This document shows positions 31,101-42,400 of a stretch of 64,000 nt of DNA, in pieces. Each line of letters opens with the position of its first letter. The stretch's first letter is position 1. The position numbers and the translations under genes were made by a program. This DNA comes from Monomorium pharaonis (Eukaryota > Arthropoda > Insecta > Hymenoptera > Formicidae): NCBI RefSeq assembly GCF_013373865.1, contig NC_050477.1, positions 10,100,722-10,164,721 of the forward strand, read 5' to 3'. Under the pieces are notes generated by a model. That model did not search any database, was not told the origin of the DNA, and saw nothing but the letters and a program-made list of their open reading frames with translations.

Positions 31101-34100
31101 TCTCTTTGCGTTAATTAAATTAATGTAAATAATTATAGTAATTTAATAAAATTTAAGAAATAAACAAAATTAAATAAATAAAATAAAATAGAGAATTATA
31201 TTATAAAATAATGTAATACATGCATCCTCTGCATGAACTCGTAAATCTATGGCGTTCAACACAAAATTATAATTGCTAATAACCGAATCTGTCTAATTGG
31301 CCAACATCTCCTCAAAAGATTTTGACAAATCACTTCCTTATTTATTGTAAAAAATAGAATACCAAACGAATAAAATTCCTCTTATACGCTTCAAATTTTG
31401 TTAAAAATAAATATTCAATAAACAATGTTTATTAAAATAATTAAAAAATTTTCAATTATAATGTTAATACAAGTGTTTTACCAATTTTTTCAAATTTTTT
31501 TAAACATTTTAAAATAAGGAAAATAGCATCTAACATCTAGTGACAGACTTACGTGTTCAAATTATGAGAATAAAAAAACATGTTCAGACGGAGGAATAAG
31601 ACACGTGCATGGTATATCATTGAGATTTTACTGTAAGCAATGTAATAAAAATGCATTCGAGCAATCAAATACTGACATGCTATAAAAATACTAATATAGA
31701 CAATTAATAAACACGTCATGGATAAATAAATTTTCTCTACTTTCTCTTGTTACTATTTTCTATTTTTTAAAAGTACAAAATAGTAAGATTAAAATAAAAA
31801 ATACATATGTATATAGATGTAATTCATTTATCGATAAACAAAGTTTCCAAAGAAATTTACTAGTCATTACCAAAACTAAGTAATTTCGCTATTTTGCTCT
31901 TACAAAATAGAAATAAATAAATAAACAATAGAAAGTATAGAAAACTCATTTATCCATATATCAAAGTGTAAAATAAATGTTATATTAAGAGAATGCACAT
32001 TTAAATGTTACTATTTACTTTTTTATATTTACAATTACTACACAAAATACTTATTCCAAATAGTATTCTTTATAGCTACCTTAAATAAATATTTCTATCA
32101 CTATTTAAACTAATTTCTCCAGCACTGAATGTATGGCAAAAGCGACAAATCAATTTAAAATTGTTGGTACACTACTCTTCCGTGTATCGCTGAATTTTTA
32201 TACTTGGACAGTGTCGTTGACTGCACTTGACCGCGGTCGGTCGCGAACTCGACAGTTTTACGATTACAGTGACTTCGTGCGCGTAATGGCCCGTTTGCAA
32301 TAATGTAGAATGTGACGTCAGTTGTCAGACAGCTGCCAGACGAAGCCGCGTGCGCAGTAACGTTTAATTTCGGAAATTCGCGACACACAACATGCAAACA
32401 GACAGTCTCACAATATCTAAAGATAAAACAATCGAATGTCGTAACGGAGTAACATGAAACTATGTCTCGGAGCAGAAAACCGAAGACGGAGGGGCGAAGT
32501 CATTATCCTGACGCGTCACGCGGGCTTCGGAGAGAACGTCCCGCCGGGACTTCGGAAAATTGCCTTCATCGTCGATCAACGTAAATCCCGTCGGGAAACT
32601 TCAGGCGAAGCCGATAAAAGTGGATTTGCGAAACCTCTTTCACGAAACCTTGAGACGAATAGTGAATCAGACCGAACGCATATCGCGGTTTTGAATTATG
32701 CTTGTAACGTCCGCTAAAGATTAAAAGAGCGTAACGAGCGCTTGAGCGTGAAAATATTGGCTGCCGACAAAGTTGATCCCGTGTAAATCAAATGTACGAT
32801 TTAACTTGACTACTTGCGTAAGTTTCGGACATTTGTTAAAGGTGCCAATTATTATTACACTTCAAAATACACGCGTGCGACGTCTCTGCGCCAAGGCAAC
32901 TGCTGCCAATTGCATTCACGAACTTTTCTCAAAATAATCTATTAATGCTTGCACGTTGACTTGTGATTAGTCTGTCGTGGAGCATCAGTGTACACGGAAC
33001 ACAGTGTAGCATTTAAATAAATCTGTACTGTTAAATTCAGTGTTGAATTATATCAAATTTGAGTTATTTTTAATTATTTCTATGGATTGCTCTTCAAATA
33101 CACAACCCCCTCCCTCCCATGCAGCAGAACATCTTTCAGAAAGCTTTCTGAAGGATATCTTCTGTCAGATATCTTCTGTCAGATATCTTCTTTCAGATAT
33201 CTTTCAAAAAGCTTTCTGAAAGATGTGTACTGTGTGAATCGTTAATTTAACTTAAAAAAAAAAGACAAATAATTTAAATCAACAAACGTTAAATTTGGTT
33301 CAAATTTAATTTTTGTTATCTTACTATGTGTACGCTATTTACTTTAAAGTAAAGCAATCAAAGAAATTAAATAAGCTTGTTCTTCTAATTACATGTTTTA
33401 CGTCAAAATAATAAAATTCGACACACGTGGCAGTTAAAAATAATCCAACGTTATTGATTCAAATTTGAATAATATTCGACGGTGTATTTAAATCCATTTA
33501 AATAAAATCGATTGAATAAAATTGAGCCTCTTCCGAAGACGCGGAGCTCTTCGTGACGTAAGCACATGAATCACAAATACACGCCCTCATCGCCGCCAAA
33601 TGCTTATACTTTTCGCTATTAATAATCTTGTGATGTACACGATAACAACTCGCTCACGCGAAGAAACATAGCGTGTTACTAGTGTCATAATACGTCACAT
33701 ATGTCTCCGATCGTATATCGATATGCATAACATTGCACACGTTTCACACAATGAGGTTCTTCGAGCTCGCGCCTCGCTAGGAAGATGAGTCAGAAGGCTG
33801 GTGATTAGGCCTGATTACTTAATCCCGAAATTTATTTTTCAAATAAAGATACATTATTCAGAAAGAACTTTTCTTTGTACTGTTAGAATTTACGATAAAC
33901 AAAATTATTAAAAATTTTTAATGAGAAAGTATCCCTGTTGCAACGGGCGATACTGTGATTTTTTTGAAGATATTAGCTACATATATTTCGGCACAGATTC
34001 CTTACATTTTTATCTTGTTAAATATGCAAATATCTCTAGTACACGAATATGAATAAAATTGTTCAATACACAGAAAATTGATATATGAAATTTCCTCGAA

Positions 34101-35011
34101 TTATTTTTTTTCAGTTACAGATTCTTTGATAAATTCAAAACATACCCTTGACCTCAAAAAGAAATCAATTTCTATATGACATGTTATAAAAAAATGTTTT
34201 TTCAATACATTGCAGAAAAAAATAATGATAACGTAATATAAAGAAAAAAATTATTAAAAAATTACTAATTGAAAAGAGACAATTTGTGGATCTTTCGTAT
34301 ATATCGATTCGAAATTTCATCGCAGCAAAAGCACATCTGTTGTAATGGAATTTTATGATTATTTTCAAAACGGAACGCTTAATATAGCAAAGGCAAATAT
34401 GCACGCGGTGGTTTGATACCGGAACCTAAAGGATATCGATCGCGATGGAAGAACGCGCAACATTGTATCACATATTACGAGCACGAAAATATTTCATTTC
34501 TCATAACTTTCACATACAATACCACGATTTCATATTTCTCAACGAGTGTCAAATATCAGATCAGTTTCAATAATGGCGAATCTGTACTTATCGAAAACAA
34601 TTTCTCAACGTTACATATTTAATCTAATCAATAAGTGTAGAAAGAAACGGAAAACAATTATGTAATATGAGTCCTGATTAACTTAGAAAAATTACAAAAA
34701 TATATATAAGAAAATTGTTCTCTTTTATAGGAGCATGTTGAGAGAAATTAGAAATTACAGATTATAACGATCTTATCCGTAATACACAGAGAAAATTAAG
34801 TTAATACAAATGCGATAAATACAACAAACTTCGAATATTTCTCAATTAGAAAAATTCATTAATAATATTAACGAAATTAATCTTCGCAGGTCTCTTTTCA
34901 ATCTTTTAACTATAACTCAATCATCTTACCTTCGGCAGTAATTGACGGTATCCTCAAGCTAGTTCCCCGTCGCAGATTAATAATCGCGGCTTCCACTTCC
35001 GGTTCCAGCAT
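17321..35011 (-). CDS. 5' part of an unrecognised large gene (three chained coding exons, continues off the left edge)
   Basis: Three minus-strand exons chain with matching phases: 34930-35011, 24617-24923 and 17321-17503, separated by introns of about 10.0 and 7.1 kb. Exon 1 starts at an ATG at 35009-35011 preceded in frame by a stop, and ends G|GTAAGA (phase 1). Exon 2 follows TTTCAG, opens with AG to complete a Glu codon, and ends AC|GTAAGT (phase 2). Exon 3 follows TTGCAG, completes a Thr codon, and ends GG|GTGAGT (phase 2). The roughly 190 residues start MLEPEVEAAI, are rich in Ser, Thr, Gly and Arg, and look disordered. The motif LRRGTSLRIP in exon 1 recurs as LRRGGSLKIP in exon 2. No domain is recognised. 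The catalytic or core part must lie left of the window. PDE4/dunce is one candidate, judged from architecture only. The exon chain is fairly secure; the identity is not. Confidence 0.6.
17879..17984. repeat. (TA)n microsatellite with TATATGTGTA interruptions
   Basis: An alternating TA tract starts about 375 bases upstream (minus-strand sense) of the exon at 17321-17503, in its preceding intron. Reading frames of Tyr and Ile across it on both strands are repeat artefacts. Confidence 0.85.
18455..18487. repeat. (GA)n followed by poly-G
   Basis: About 11 GA units pass into a run of roughly 13 G, then GGGAGAG. The G run could form quadruplex-type structures and is prone to sequencing error. Confidence 0.8.
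20252..20455. mobile_element. AT-rich MITE-like element with ACTGAG termini
   Basis: The left end ACTGAGGAAAAAATGTTAAT matches the complement of the right end (ACTGAGAAAAAAATATTG). Both then continue through TTTGAC and AAATTTTCCAACTAAATTAA. A central inverted pair built on AAATACTTAAATT/AAATTTAAG gives nearly full foldback over about 204 bases. No clear target duplication is seen. It is non-coding and intronic in the large minus-strand gene. Confidence 0.6.
21018..21202. mobile_element. diverged relative of the ACTGAG MITE
   Basis: AGTTGTTAATTTGAAATTTT on the left pairs with the complement of a right segment reading AGTTGCTAATTTGAATGAAT. TATTTATATATTTAATTAA in the middle resembles the core of the element at 20252-20455. 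The termini are degraded, so the limits are approximate. Confidence 0.4.
21200..22500. promoter_or_regulatory. isolated CpG-rich island with CT and CA microsatellites
   Basis: About 1.3 kb is strongly GC- and CpG-rich inside the 7-kb intron between exons 24617-24923 and 17321-17503. It holds CT-rich runs (21.69-21.72 kb) and (CA)n at 22121-22190 and 22201-22217. Donor-like GGAAG|GTGAGAG (minus strand, at 22489) and CGAG|GTGAGG (near 21846) occur. Long frames on both strands reflect composition. It may be a further internal promoter of the large gene, but no phase-consistent coding exon was identified. Confidence 0.35.
22121..22217. repeat. (CA)n microsatellite interrupted by TTCTCTCTCT
   Basis: About 35 CA units are followed by a ten-base CT stretch and about nine more CA units. 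Poly-His/Thr and Cys/Val frames across it are artefacts of the repeat. Confidence 0.9.
24617..24923 (-). CDS. internal Ser-rich exon of the large minus-strand gene
   Basis: 307-base exon with acceptor ATTTCAG and donor CAC|GTAAGT. It is open across its length in the frame set by the upstream exon. It encodes LRRGGSLKIP followed by an acidic stretch (ASDEDQ), then a long Ser/Thr-rich low-complexity run and a Cys/Gly patch. It is much more GC-rich than the flanking AT-rich introns, as expected for coding sequence here. RRGGS has the form of a basophilic-kinase site (inference). Confidence 0.6.
24924..34929 (-). other. 10-kb first intron of the large minus-strand gene
   Basis: Bounded by G|GTAAGA and TTTCAG|AG. 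It is mostly AT-rich without coding signs. GC-richer patches at 26.15-26.65, 27.2-27.5 and 32.2-32.7 kb contain only unremarkable frames. The 96-bp foldback at 33130 lies here. Confidence 0.5.
33130..33225. repeat. 96-bp foldback with internal GATATCTTCTGTCA tandem units
   Basis: The ends CATCTTTCAGAAAGCTTTCT and CTTTCTGAAAGATG are inverted copies, and each contains the self-complementary CAGAAAGCTTTCTG or a close variant. Between them GATATCTTCTGTCA is repeated three to four times. The result is an almost wholly palindromic hairpin in the first intron of the large left gene. It carries no coding potential. Confidence 0.75.
34930..35011 (-). CDS. first coding exon of the large minus-strand gene
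   Basis: Encodes 27 residues plus one base, beginning MLEPEVEAAI and including LRRGTSLRIP. An in-frame TGA lies 21 bases before the ATG, so this is a true start and not an internal exon. The donor at 34929 reads GAAG|GTAAGATGA. The phase-1 end joins exactly to the acceptor at 24923. GC-rich sequence upstream (to about 35.6 kb) is the likely promoter and 5' leader. Confidence 0.6.
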
Positions 35012-35640
35012 TCCGTCAGCCTGGCCAGGTCATAAAGGGTAAGAACGAAGTGCGGTAGTCGCGTGGTAACGACGACAAAACTCGGCCAGGCTGAGTTGAC
35101 ACTGTCAACTCCGGCGTCTACTCCTCGGACAGGCGAGGAATTCCCGAGGATGCCTATCGACCGGTTCGTCGCCTATCGCACGGATCGGCCAATAGTAGTG
35201 ATAGGAAACAGTCACGTGCGGCCGCTTTCGACAGCGTGTCCTCGATGATCCGTCGTCAATGTTGTGCTGCTTGAGTTTCGTAAAGTACACCCGCGCCGTT
35301 CTCTTTTATAAATCACGAGCATTCCGGACGTCGGTGTTGCCGATCGGTGCCGATAGTGTCGTCACTCGCCATCGACATCGTCGAGCTGAACGTGCTATTT
35401 GGCACTCGTTCACGGGTGAGTCGTGGAATTATCAATATACCACGCCGTGTCGATTTCCTTCCTTTCGTTTCCCACGACGCGAAACGACTGTTCTGTCTTC
35501 TTTCACGTTCACGCGAGGCCTTCGCCCGATTTGTTCTGAATCACTCGGTGAAACGAACTGATAATTGATAAGTGAATTATCGAGGAAGAATAAAAAAGCT
35601 AGAACAAATGCATCAGTGAATGATCGATACGACAATACTG
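35012..35640 (-). promoter_or_regulatory. probable promoter and leader of the large minus-strand gene
   Basis: CpG-rich sequence lies directly upstream of the ATG at 35011. A TGA in frame just before the ATG places the start. No TATA element was recognised. Frames on the plus strand (35.06-35.57 kb) lack protein character. Confidence 0.4.
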
Positions 35641-38600
35641 GGGCGATTATATCAGAATATTTAGATACATTACGTGTTACGTTAAGCTAATATATTATAT
35701 TTCAGTTGCTAAAATTTTGCAATTGCGTTGATATTACCGGCACTCTGTGTTATATATTATTCATTCATTTTCATATAAAGTGAATTTAAGTTTTAAACTT
35801 ACACAATTTTATCAAGTTGACATTTTTCTCTCAAAGCGATACAAAAGTCCAAAACATACAAAAGATAATAATTTTTTAGATATTTTTATAAGATCCCTAG
35901 TTAAAATTATTTCAATATTTCTTAAAAGTGTTCAATTTTGTATAAAAATTCTAAGAAAAGCTTTTACCAGAGATCTAAATTTTTATAGTGTTTGAATTTA
36001 TTATCGAGTTTAAAGCAAAATATTTTTCAGAAGTTTAAATCTTACTTAATACTTGAAGAACAGATATAACAAAACCAATTTTAATAAAAAAACTTTGCTA
36101 AAAATTCTATGTATGTATAAAGTATCTAAATATATTTCCTGAAAATACTATATTATTTCAGGCGTAACCCTTGACTTTATCATCATTCGCTACGTTCAAC
36201 AGACAAAAAAGTAGTTTTACAAATAATTTGTAAAATTTTTTAACATAATTAGTTCCTGTCCTTGATTCCTGCCGAATCTAAATATACAAACTATCAAAAA
36301 AAAAATCTTAAAAAAAGTTGTAAAGCTGCTTTTTCTACTGAACACATTAACACACTGTTTGATCATGTTCTTCAATATATCATCCACAGATGCAAATATT
36401 TTGCAATTAACATAATGATATCATATGTGCGTTCCACCAGAATTAAATTACGACATTTGTAATTAAGTCATTTATTTAACTTTTAAAGTACCATCGTGTG
36501 AAAAAAGAAATTGTATCTTTCTAGATCTCTCGATTTCGACCACTTTTTCATGTATTTAAATTGACTAAAAAATTTTTTTAACCGTTTCGTAAAGTTTCAA
36601 ATTTCTAAGACATAACTGTACTTTATTTTGAAAAGAAACATGTAGTATAACTTAATTACCTTTGAAATTTCGAGAAACTTTCACGGATAGAAATAGAAAT
36701 CGATCGGACATTTATAATAATACCTTAAGGGTTAAATATGCGTGGCTTTAGGTAAAACGAGGTCGATCGCGATCCGACGAAATTCGATCATTCGCGCGAA
36801 ACTGCAGATCGCGGCGGTGAACGTCATACTACTGCCGGAGGTGTATTACTTCTCGCGTATTATACTGAAAAACTGTTTATTTGCGATTCACGAGTTTAAG
36901 TGTCGATGCGCGTCAGCTTCTAGGAATTTGTGAGATCACAAGCGAGAACGAAATCCGGTTGTCTCTCTATTATGACGTCGGCAGTCACTGTGAAATTTCA
37001 GGCGCAAACATTCGGTAGCGGCAAAACCCGATCAAACGAGAACACGTTCACAGGTTTAATACGATGGTGATAAACGTGCCTGGGACGTTGATAAGCGTGT
37101 GATTAACTGTGCGTAACGAACGTCCGAGCGCGACTGGGAATACGAGTTGAAACTCTCCGGTGGTTTATTTCTATCGTGATATGTCGTGCCAAAGAACGAA
37201 ACGCCGATACTCTGTGATACGGCTGTCCACCCAGCAGAAATTAATTAAAGCGCGTGAAATGTGCGCGGGAAATTGATTCTTTCCTCACGCGTTCAGTGCT
37301 CGTCGCAAACGAACGGGACGGGAACGTTAAAATATATGTGCAAATTGTAAATGCGCGCCTCTGTCCTAAAAAAGAAAGGATCTAAAGGCAAACAACTCAA
37401 TGTTTGTTTTCGCAAGGCCCGAACCATGTCGCCGTAGCAATCCAACGTTTATACGAAGCTTTACTCTTTTGAAGCTGCTGTTTCGAAACGAATAAAATAG
37501 AAATACGTATTTTTTGCGAACTTTTTGCTACTCTAAATTGGCCAATACTCTAAAAACTGAGGGAAATGCTAATTATTTACTTAAAATCTCATTTACTTTT
37601 ATGAAATCTTCGATCTTAATTGGAGATCTAATACGTGATGTTCGTCGAAGAATTCAGTGCAACCTCAATTCCTCGCAGAATGAATGCGATTCGCGCGAAT
37701 GTCAAATTGTTGCGAGTCCAATGAGTGCCCGAGTGTGACTGAGAGGCGAGCAAAACGTTAAAAGTTGGTTTATTTTGGTTATCGCATCGTGCCAAAGTCT
37801 CGAACGCATCTGACAACTGGTGATATAGTAAGTTGCGTGACGACGACGTCAGTCTGTCTGACATAAATCGAGCGACATGTTTTCGTACAGAAATCGAAAG
37901 ATAATTAAATGTAAAATGTCCATTTAGAACGATGTGTTGCCTTCTACTGTCGCTAACTTTTTTAATAAACACTCCCAAGTTAGGAGAAAATGTACATGAA
38001 TGTATAATACATTTAGATTAAGTGTGCATTTACTACTAATGGATTAACACAATGCATCAAAAAGAAATGGATCAAGGAAACAATTTTATCAGAAGGAGAA
38101 AGACAGAATTTAAATTTAAAAGTAAAATTTTAAAAATTTTCTTGAGTAAAATTCCCAGAAAATCCATGATTTTCAAGAGTAAAAAGAAAATTCTCTGAAA
38201 ATTCCCAATTTTCTCCGGGTTGTGCCCGATAAGTAAAAACACCCTGCTCTCGGAGGAACAAAGGGGTGACAAAGAAAGACGATGTTTTTGGATCCAAGAG
38301 CGAATGGGACAATAAAGGAAGAGGAACTGATTTTATTACGCATTAGAAATATTACCAGGCTACAAAGGTCTTCTTGAAGGAATCAACCGGATAGAATAAC
38401 GAGGAAAAGAAGGAGGAACCAGTCACTGCAGGACGGCAAAAAGAAGAACGCAATCTTAGAAAACTAGCATCTTCATTTTTCTTTCTCGTTCAATATTTTA
38501 TAAGTATACATAATTGTTCTCACGATTAAAAACTTTCGCACTCCCTTTCGACGGAGACGAGTTCGCCATTTTGTTTCTCATATATCCTACACTTCGTTAT

Positions 38601-39442
38601 TATATTATATTTCACTTTTACGTATCACTGGTGTACTCGATGACTCGTCGAACTCGCTAGGCGAGCGAACAATGCGGGAATTAAGTATCGATTCGATTTC
38701 GTTTATCTATAATGAATCCTGCTTATCGCAATCGTGCTCTAGCTACACTCGAAAAAGATTGCTTTACGAATCGAAGAGAGTAATTCCTTGAGCACCAAAT
38801 TGGAATATTTCAAAGTTTCACGAAAAACTTTCCTTCCTAGCACTCTCTTGGTAGATTCTTAAAATATTTTAGTAATAAGAAAATAATTTTTTCTCGCTAA
38901 GAAAGGTCAGATGATTACATAAAAATTTAAATATCATCAACTAATCCTTCAAGAAGTTTCAAGCTTGCCGTGTGAAAAAAAACATATACTTTAAAAAAGA
39001 GATACATTCTCTCATAAATATATAAATATATAGAAAATTAGAAAAAAACTGGATATATAGAAAATTAGAAAAAACTATACTGGATGAGAACACACAATGT
39101 CAAACGTCTTAAAAGTATTTCAACAATGCCAAAAGCCTTAAGAAGATCAAACTATTTTTGCAGCCAATATAAATATCAATATAAAATACGCCATGTATGT
39201 CACAGCATAATATCACACGTATCGAATATGTCTTAACATACGATTTGGACGATATGATAATCACAAAAAGAGAGACAGAGAGAGAAAGAGAAATTATGTT
39301 GCGAAATTATTGCGCGATTCCCACACTTATCACTTTCGCATTTATGATTTACCCTGACAAGCAAAACCTTGCGATCAGCTTATCTTGCGGGTTATCGCGT
39401 CCCTTTGTCGACCTGAAAAAAAATCTCGCGCACCAATCCTAA
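35641..39442. other. intergenic region between the large gene and PTAR1
   Basis: AT-rich with a GC-richer block at 36.7-37.3 kb and purine-rich sequence at 38.0-38.5 kb. That stretch repeats AAAATTCCC-like units (38.14-38.21 kb) and may be a degraded repeat. I see no supported gene. Confidence 0.4.
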
Positions 39443-42400
39443 TCATCGCAGGCCTATTCTCTCGAGATACTTGCAAAATCTCTCGATGAGCACTTTTTCC
39501 TGCGGGCGTTTAATCGCCACCTCGATGATACCAACGCTGGCGGAGCAAAACGACTTGACAAGCATCACGTGTGCCGCCATCAGCAAGTCGTCGTCGGTGG
39601 TGAAACGCTTATTGCGAAGGAGCGGCGCGAGCGTTGTGACGTCGTCGTGACACCAGGAGTCCCAGAAGTCGTCCTCACGGTAACAGGCGTGCTTCGCGTA
39701 CGTGGCGGTGAGAACGGCGATCAGATACGCGAGGAACCTGCGGTGGCACCACAACGTCTCATGATTGTCATATACGGTAATGTACTGCTCATTATGCAGG
39801 CATTCCTCCGTCCAATACGAGAGCGCCGCCAGGTAGCACCTGAGCTTGCGAACGTCGGTGGTCGAGTAACCGTGATCGCGCTCGAGGCGCGCGACCTCGC
39901 GAATACGCTCCAGCAACGTCCGCTCGTCGTCGTCGAGCTCGTGGCGACCCATGTAGAGGAACGGGCCGTCGTGCCTGAACGCGCGGTAGCCGGCGTTGTC
40001 GTGCTGCGCCTCCCTGCCCGAAGTGACCATCGCCAGGATGTACTTTCGCAGTAGGAACTGTCGGTAGGAGTACGCGCTGTGGTCGGATACGTGCTGTCGG
40101 CACCAGACGAGTATGCTCATCCACTCGCTGTCGAAGTTGAGGCGCCGCAAGCCGCGCGACTCGAACAGGGTCACCAAGTGACGCCGATAGCTCCACGCGT
40201 GGTAGTTGTTTGCGTAGCGGTCGGCGCAGGTCTGCACGAGCTCCAGCTCGTCATCCGCGAGCGCTTCGGCGACGTCGGTCCGCGTCTCGGCGTCCAGGAC
40301 GAACGGCATCAGCCAGCCCCGATACGAGAATGCCTCGAAGCACTTGGGGGTGTGATAGAGCACCGGCCGTGTAAACGACAGCTCGTCGCGCGGGTCCAGC
40401 CTGCCGGCGCGCACCAGTTCCCGCCGCATGTTCCAGAACATGGTGACGCTCGGGTTGAATAGTAGCGCGCCCAGCAGCCACCTCGCCACGGTGCTGGGCT
40501 CCTCGCGCCGCTGATGGCGCGTCCGCCGATACTCCAGCAGTCGGCGATACGTGTAGACATAGAGCGGCTGGACGCACCACGAGGCCAGGCCCAAGCTGTC
40601 CTCCTGGTGAAACACCGGCGACCGGTTCTCACTGTCCTCCATAGGCAGGATCACAAAACTCCTTCTAAGAAGACAGAAAAATTTGCCATCGTGAAATTGC
40701 AGCGCTACACTTTGAGCTTGTAATAAAAGAAATGTCCGTACGTTCTTTTTAGTGAGACTCTTGAAAAAGCTAGTATATGCATTTAGACGGGTCAAAACGA
40801 AACCTAACTTTGCGAATTTTTGGACGAAGAAACAGAAAGCAATAGAGAAATCGTACTTATTTCATTAGAAAAATTATACTTTTCTCTTAACATTTTGTAA
40901 TTTCTTTCGGAAAATTACAAGTTTCCTCGTCCTCGTACTTGTCTTCGAAAAAACTTTCATTCCTTAATCCAACAATTTAAAACGACTTTAATTATTAATT
41001 ATCAATATAAATTACAAGAAAAAAATTTATAATGATCATTCTCTGACTTCGACGAGTTTTAGATCTATCGTAGAAAAACTTATGAGACTTCTACATAATA
41101 AGAGAATATTTTACATATATTTTTTTATGCGAATCCACAAATTAGTGTCCCGAAGATAATTTCGTCATATTCGTCATATTCGATATGGCGGACATTACAT
41201 AAAACCTGTTATGTAAAATAGTGGCGTGAGTAATTATGCGTCTACGACACACTGGAAAACATTGTAATTACGCATATATATCAGATCTATCTATTATGAT
41301 ATATATCAGAACCAATGGTCGAAGAGAAGAATGAAATCAAGTAAAGATGCAGCTCACGAGAAAATTTTTTTTTCCCCATTTCCCGAGAATCCACGGTCGC
41401 CGATGCAAAAGCCGAAGCGAACAATTAAAACTAAGTACGTTACGCAAGTGAAGAATTAAGGATCACGCAAACAAACCGCGAGTATTAGCACTCGATGCTC
41501 CCCGGATGGCGCTACTTTACGAGCGCCGGACGCGGCTGATTATTTACCACGCACGATCTCTTTGTCGCGTATATATACATATATATACGTATACTTCTAT
41601 ACGTATTTTTCTCTTTTTTTTTTGCTGCCCCTCCCCGCAATTATTTATAGTCGCGAGTTTATTTTACTCTCTAGCTCGACAAAACCGGAATAACGTGATT
41701 AACAAGTGTTTTCGACGCGAAAATAATTGGGACCGTTTTTAACAAGCTTTCATATTTCGTACTGTATTCAAAAAAAATCTCTCATTCGTAGTAACGCGAA
41801 TTCGGAGCCTCGAATTAAAATGGATAAATGTAAAACAGGATGTTAATAATGCGCAGTCATTACTCTTCGCATACACGTTCGCGACATGCGTTCCGTGTTA
41901 AGCCCAGGCTTAAGAAGATTGGTTTTAATTACCCTCAAGGCAATTTGAATAAGCCGAGTGCCAACCGTAATTTTCCGATCTCTACGTTACACCCATTGAC
42001 TAATTATTACATCGTAATCTCGCGGAATATAAATAGATCACGCGTGCGACAAAGAATAATATAATTTGTGTAGATTCAAAAATAAGAGAAGAGAAGTATC
42101 TGTCGTTTATTTATACCATTTCCTTAACCATCTCTCTAGATGTTTCAACACGAGTGACACATCACTTTTTTTTCTTTGAAATGCTATAAATACTAATAAT
42201 GAAATAAATGTTTTTATCGTTTCCTTAAAAAAAAAATGCCAATTTCAGTTCAAACTTGAACGTTTCGAAAAATTGGAACGCCCATCATGTATAAAGTATT
42301 ATTATTATCTATAAAATTTTATTCTATTCTTTATTTTTAATTAATTTTTGTTTTTACATTCTCAAAGCATTTCATAAAATATTTTAAAAAATTACTATTT

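Noticed and set aside
37628..37978. Minus-strand frame of 116 codons
   Set aside because: No ATG at its opening, no recognisable features, in mixed-composition intergenic DNA.
39569..40462. Plus-strand frames of 161 and 127 codons
   Set aside because: They are antisense shadows of the GC-rich PTAR1 exon, whose minus-strand protein is recognisable.
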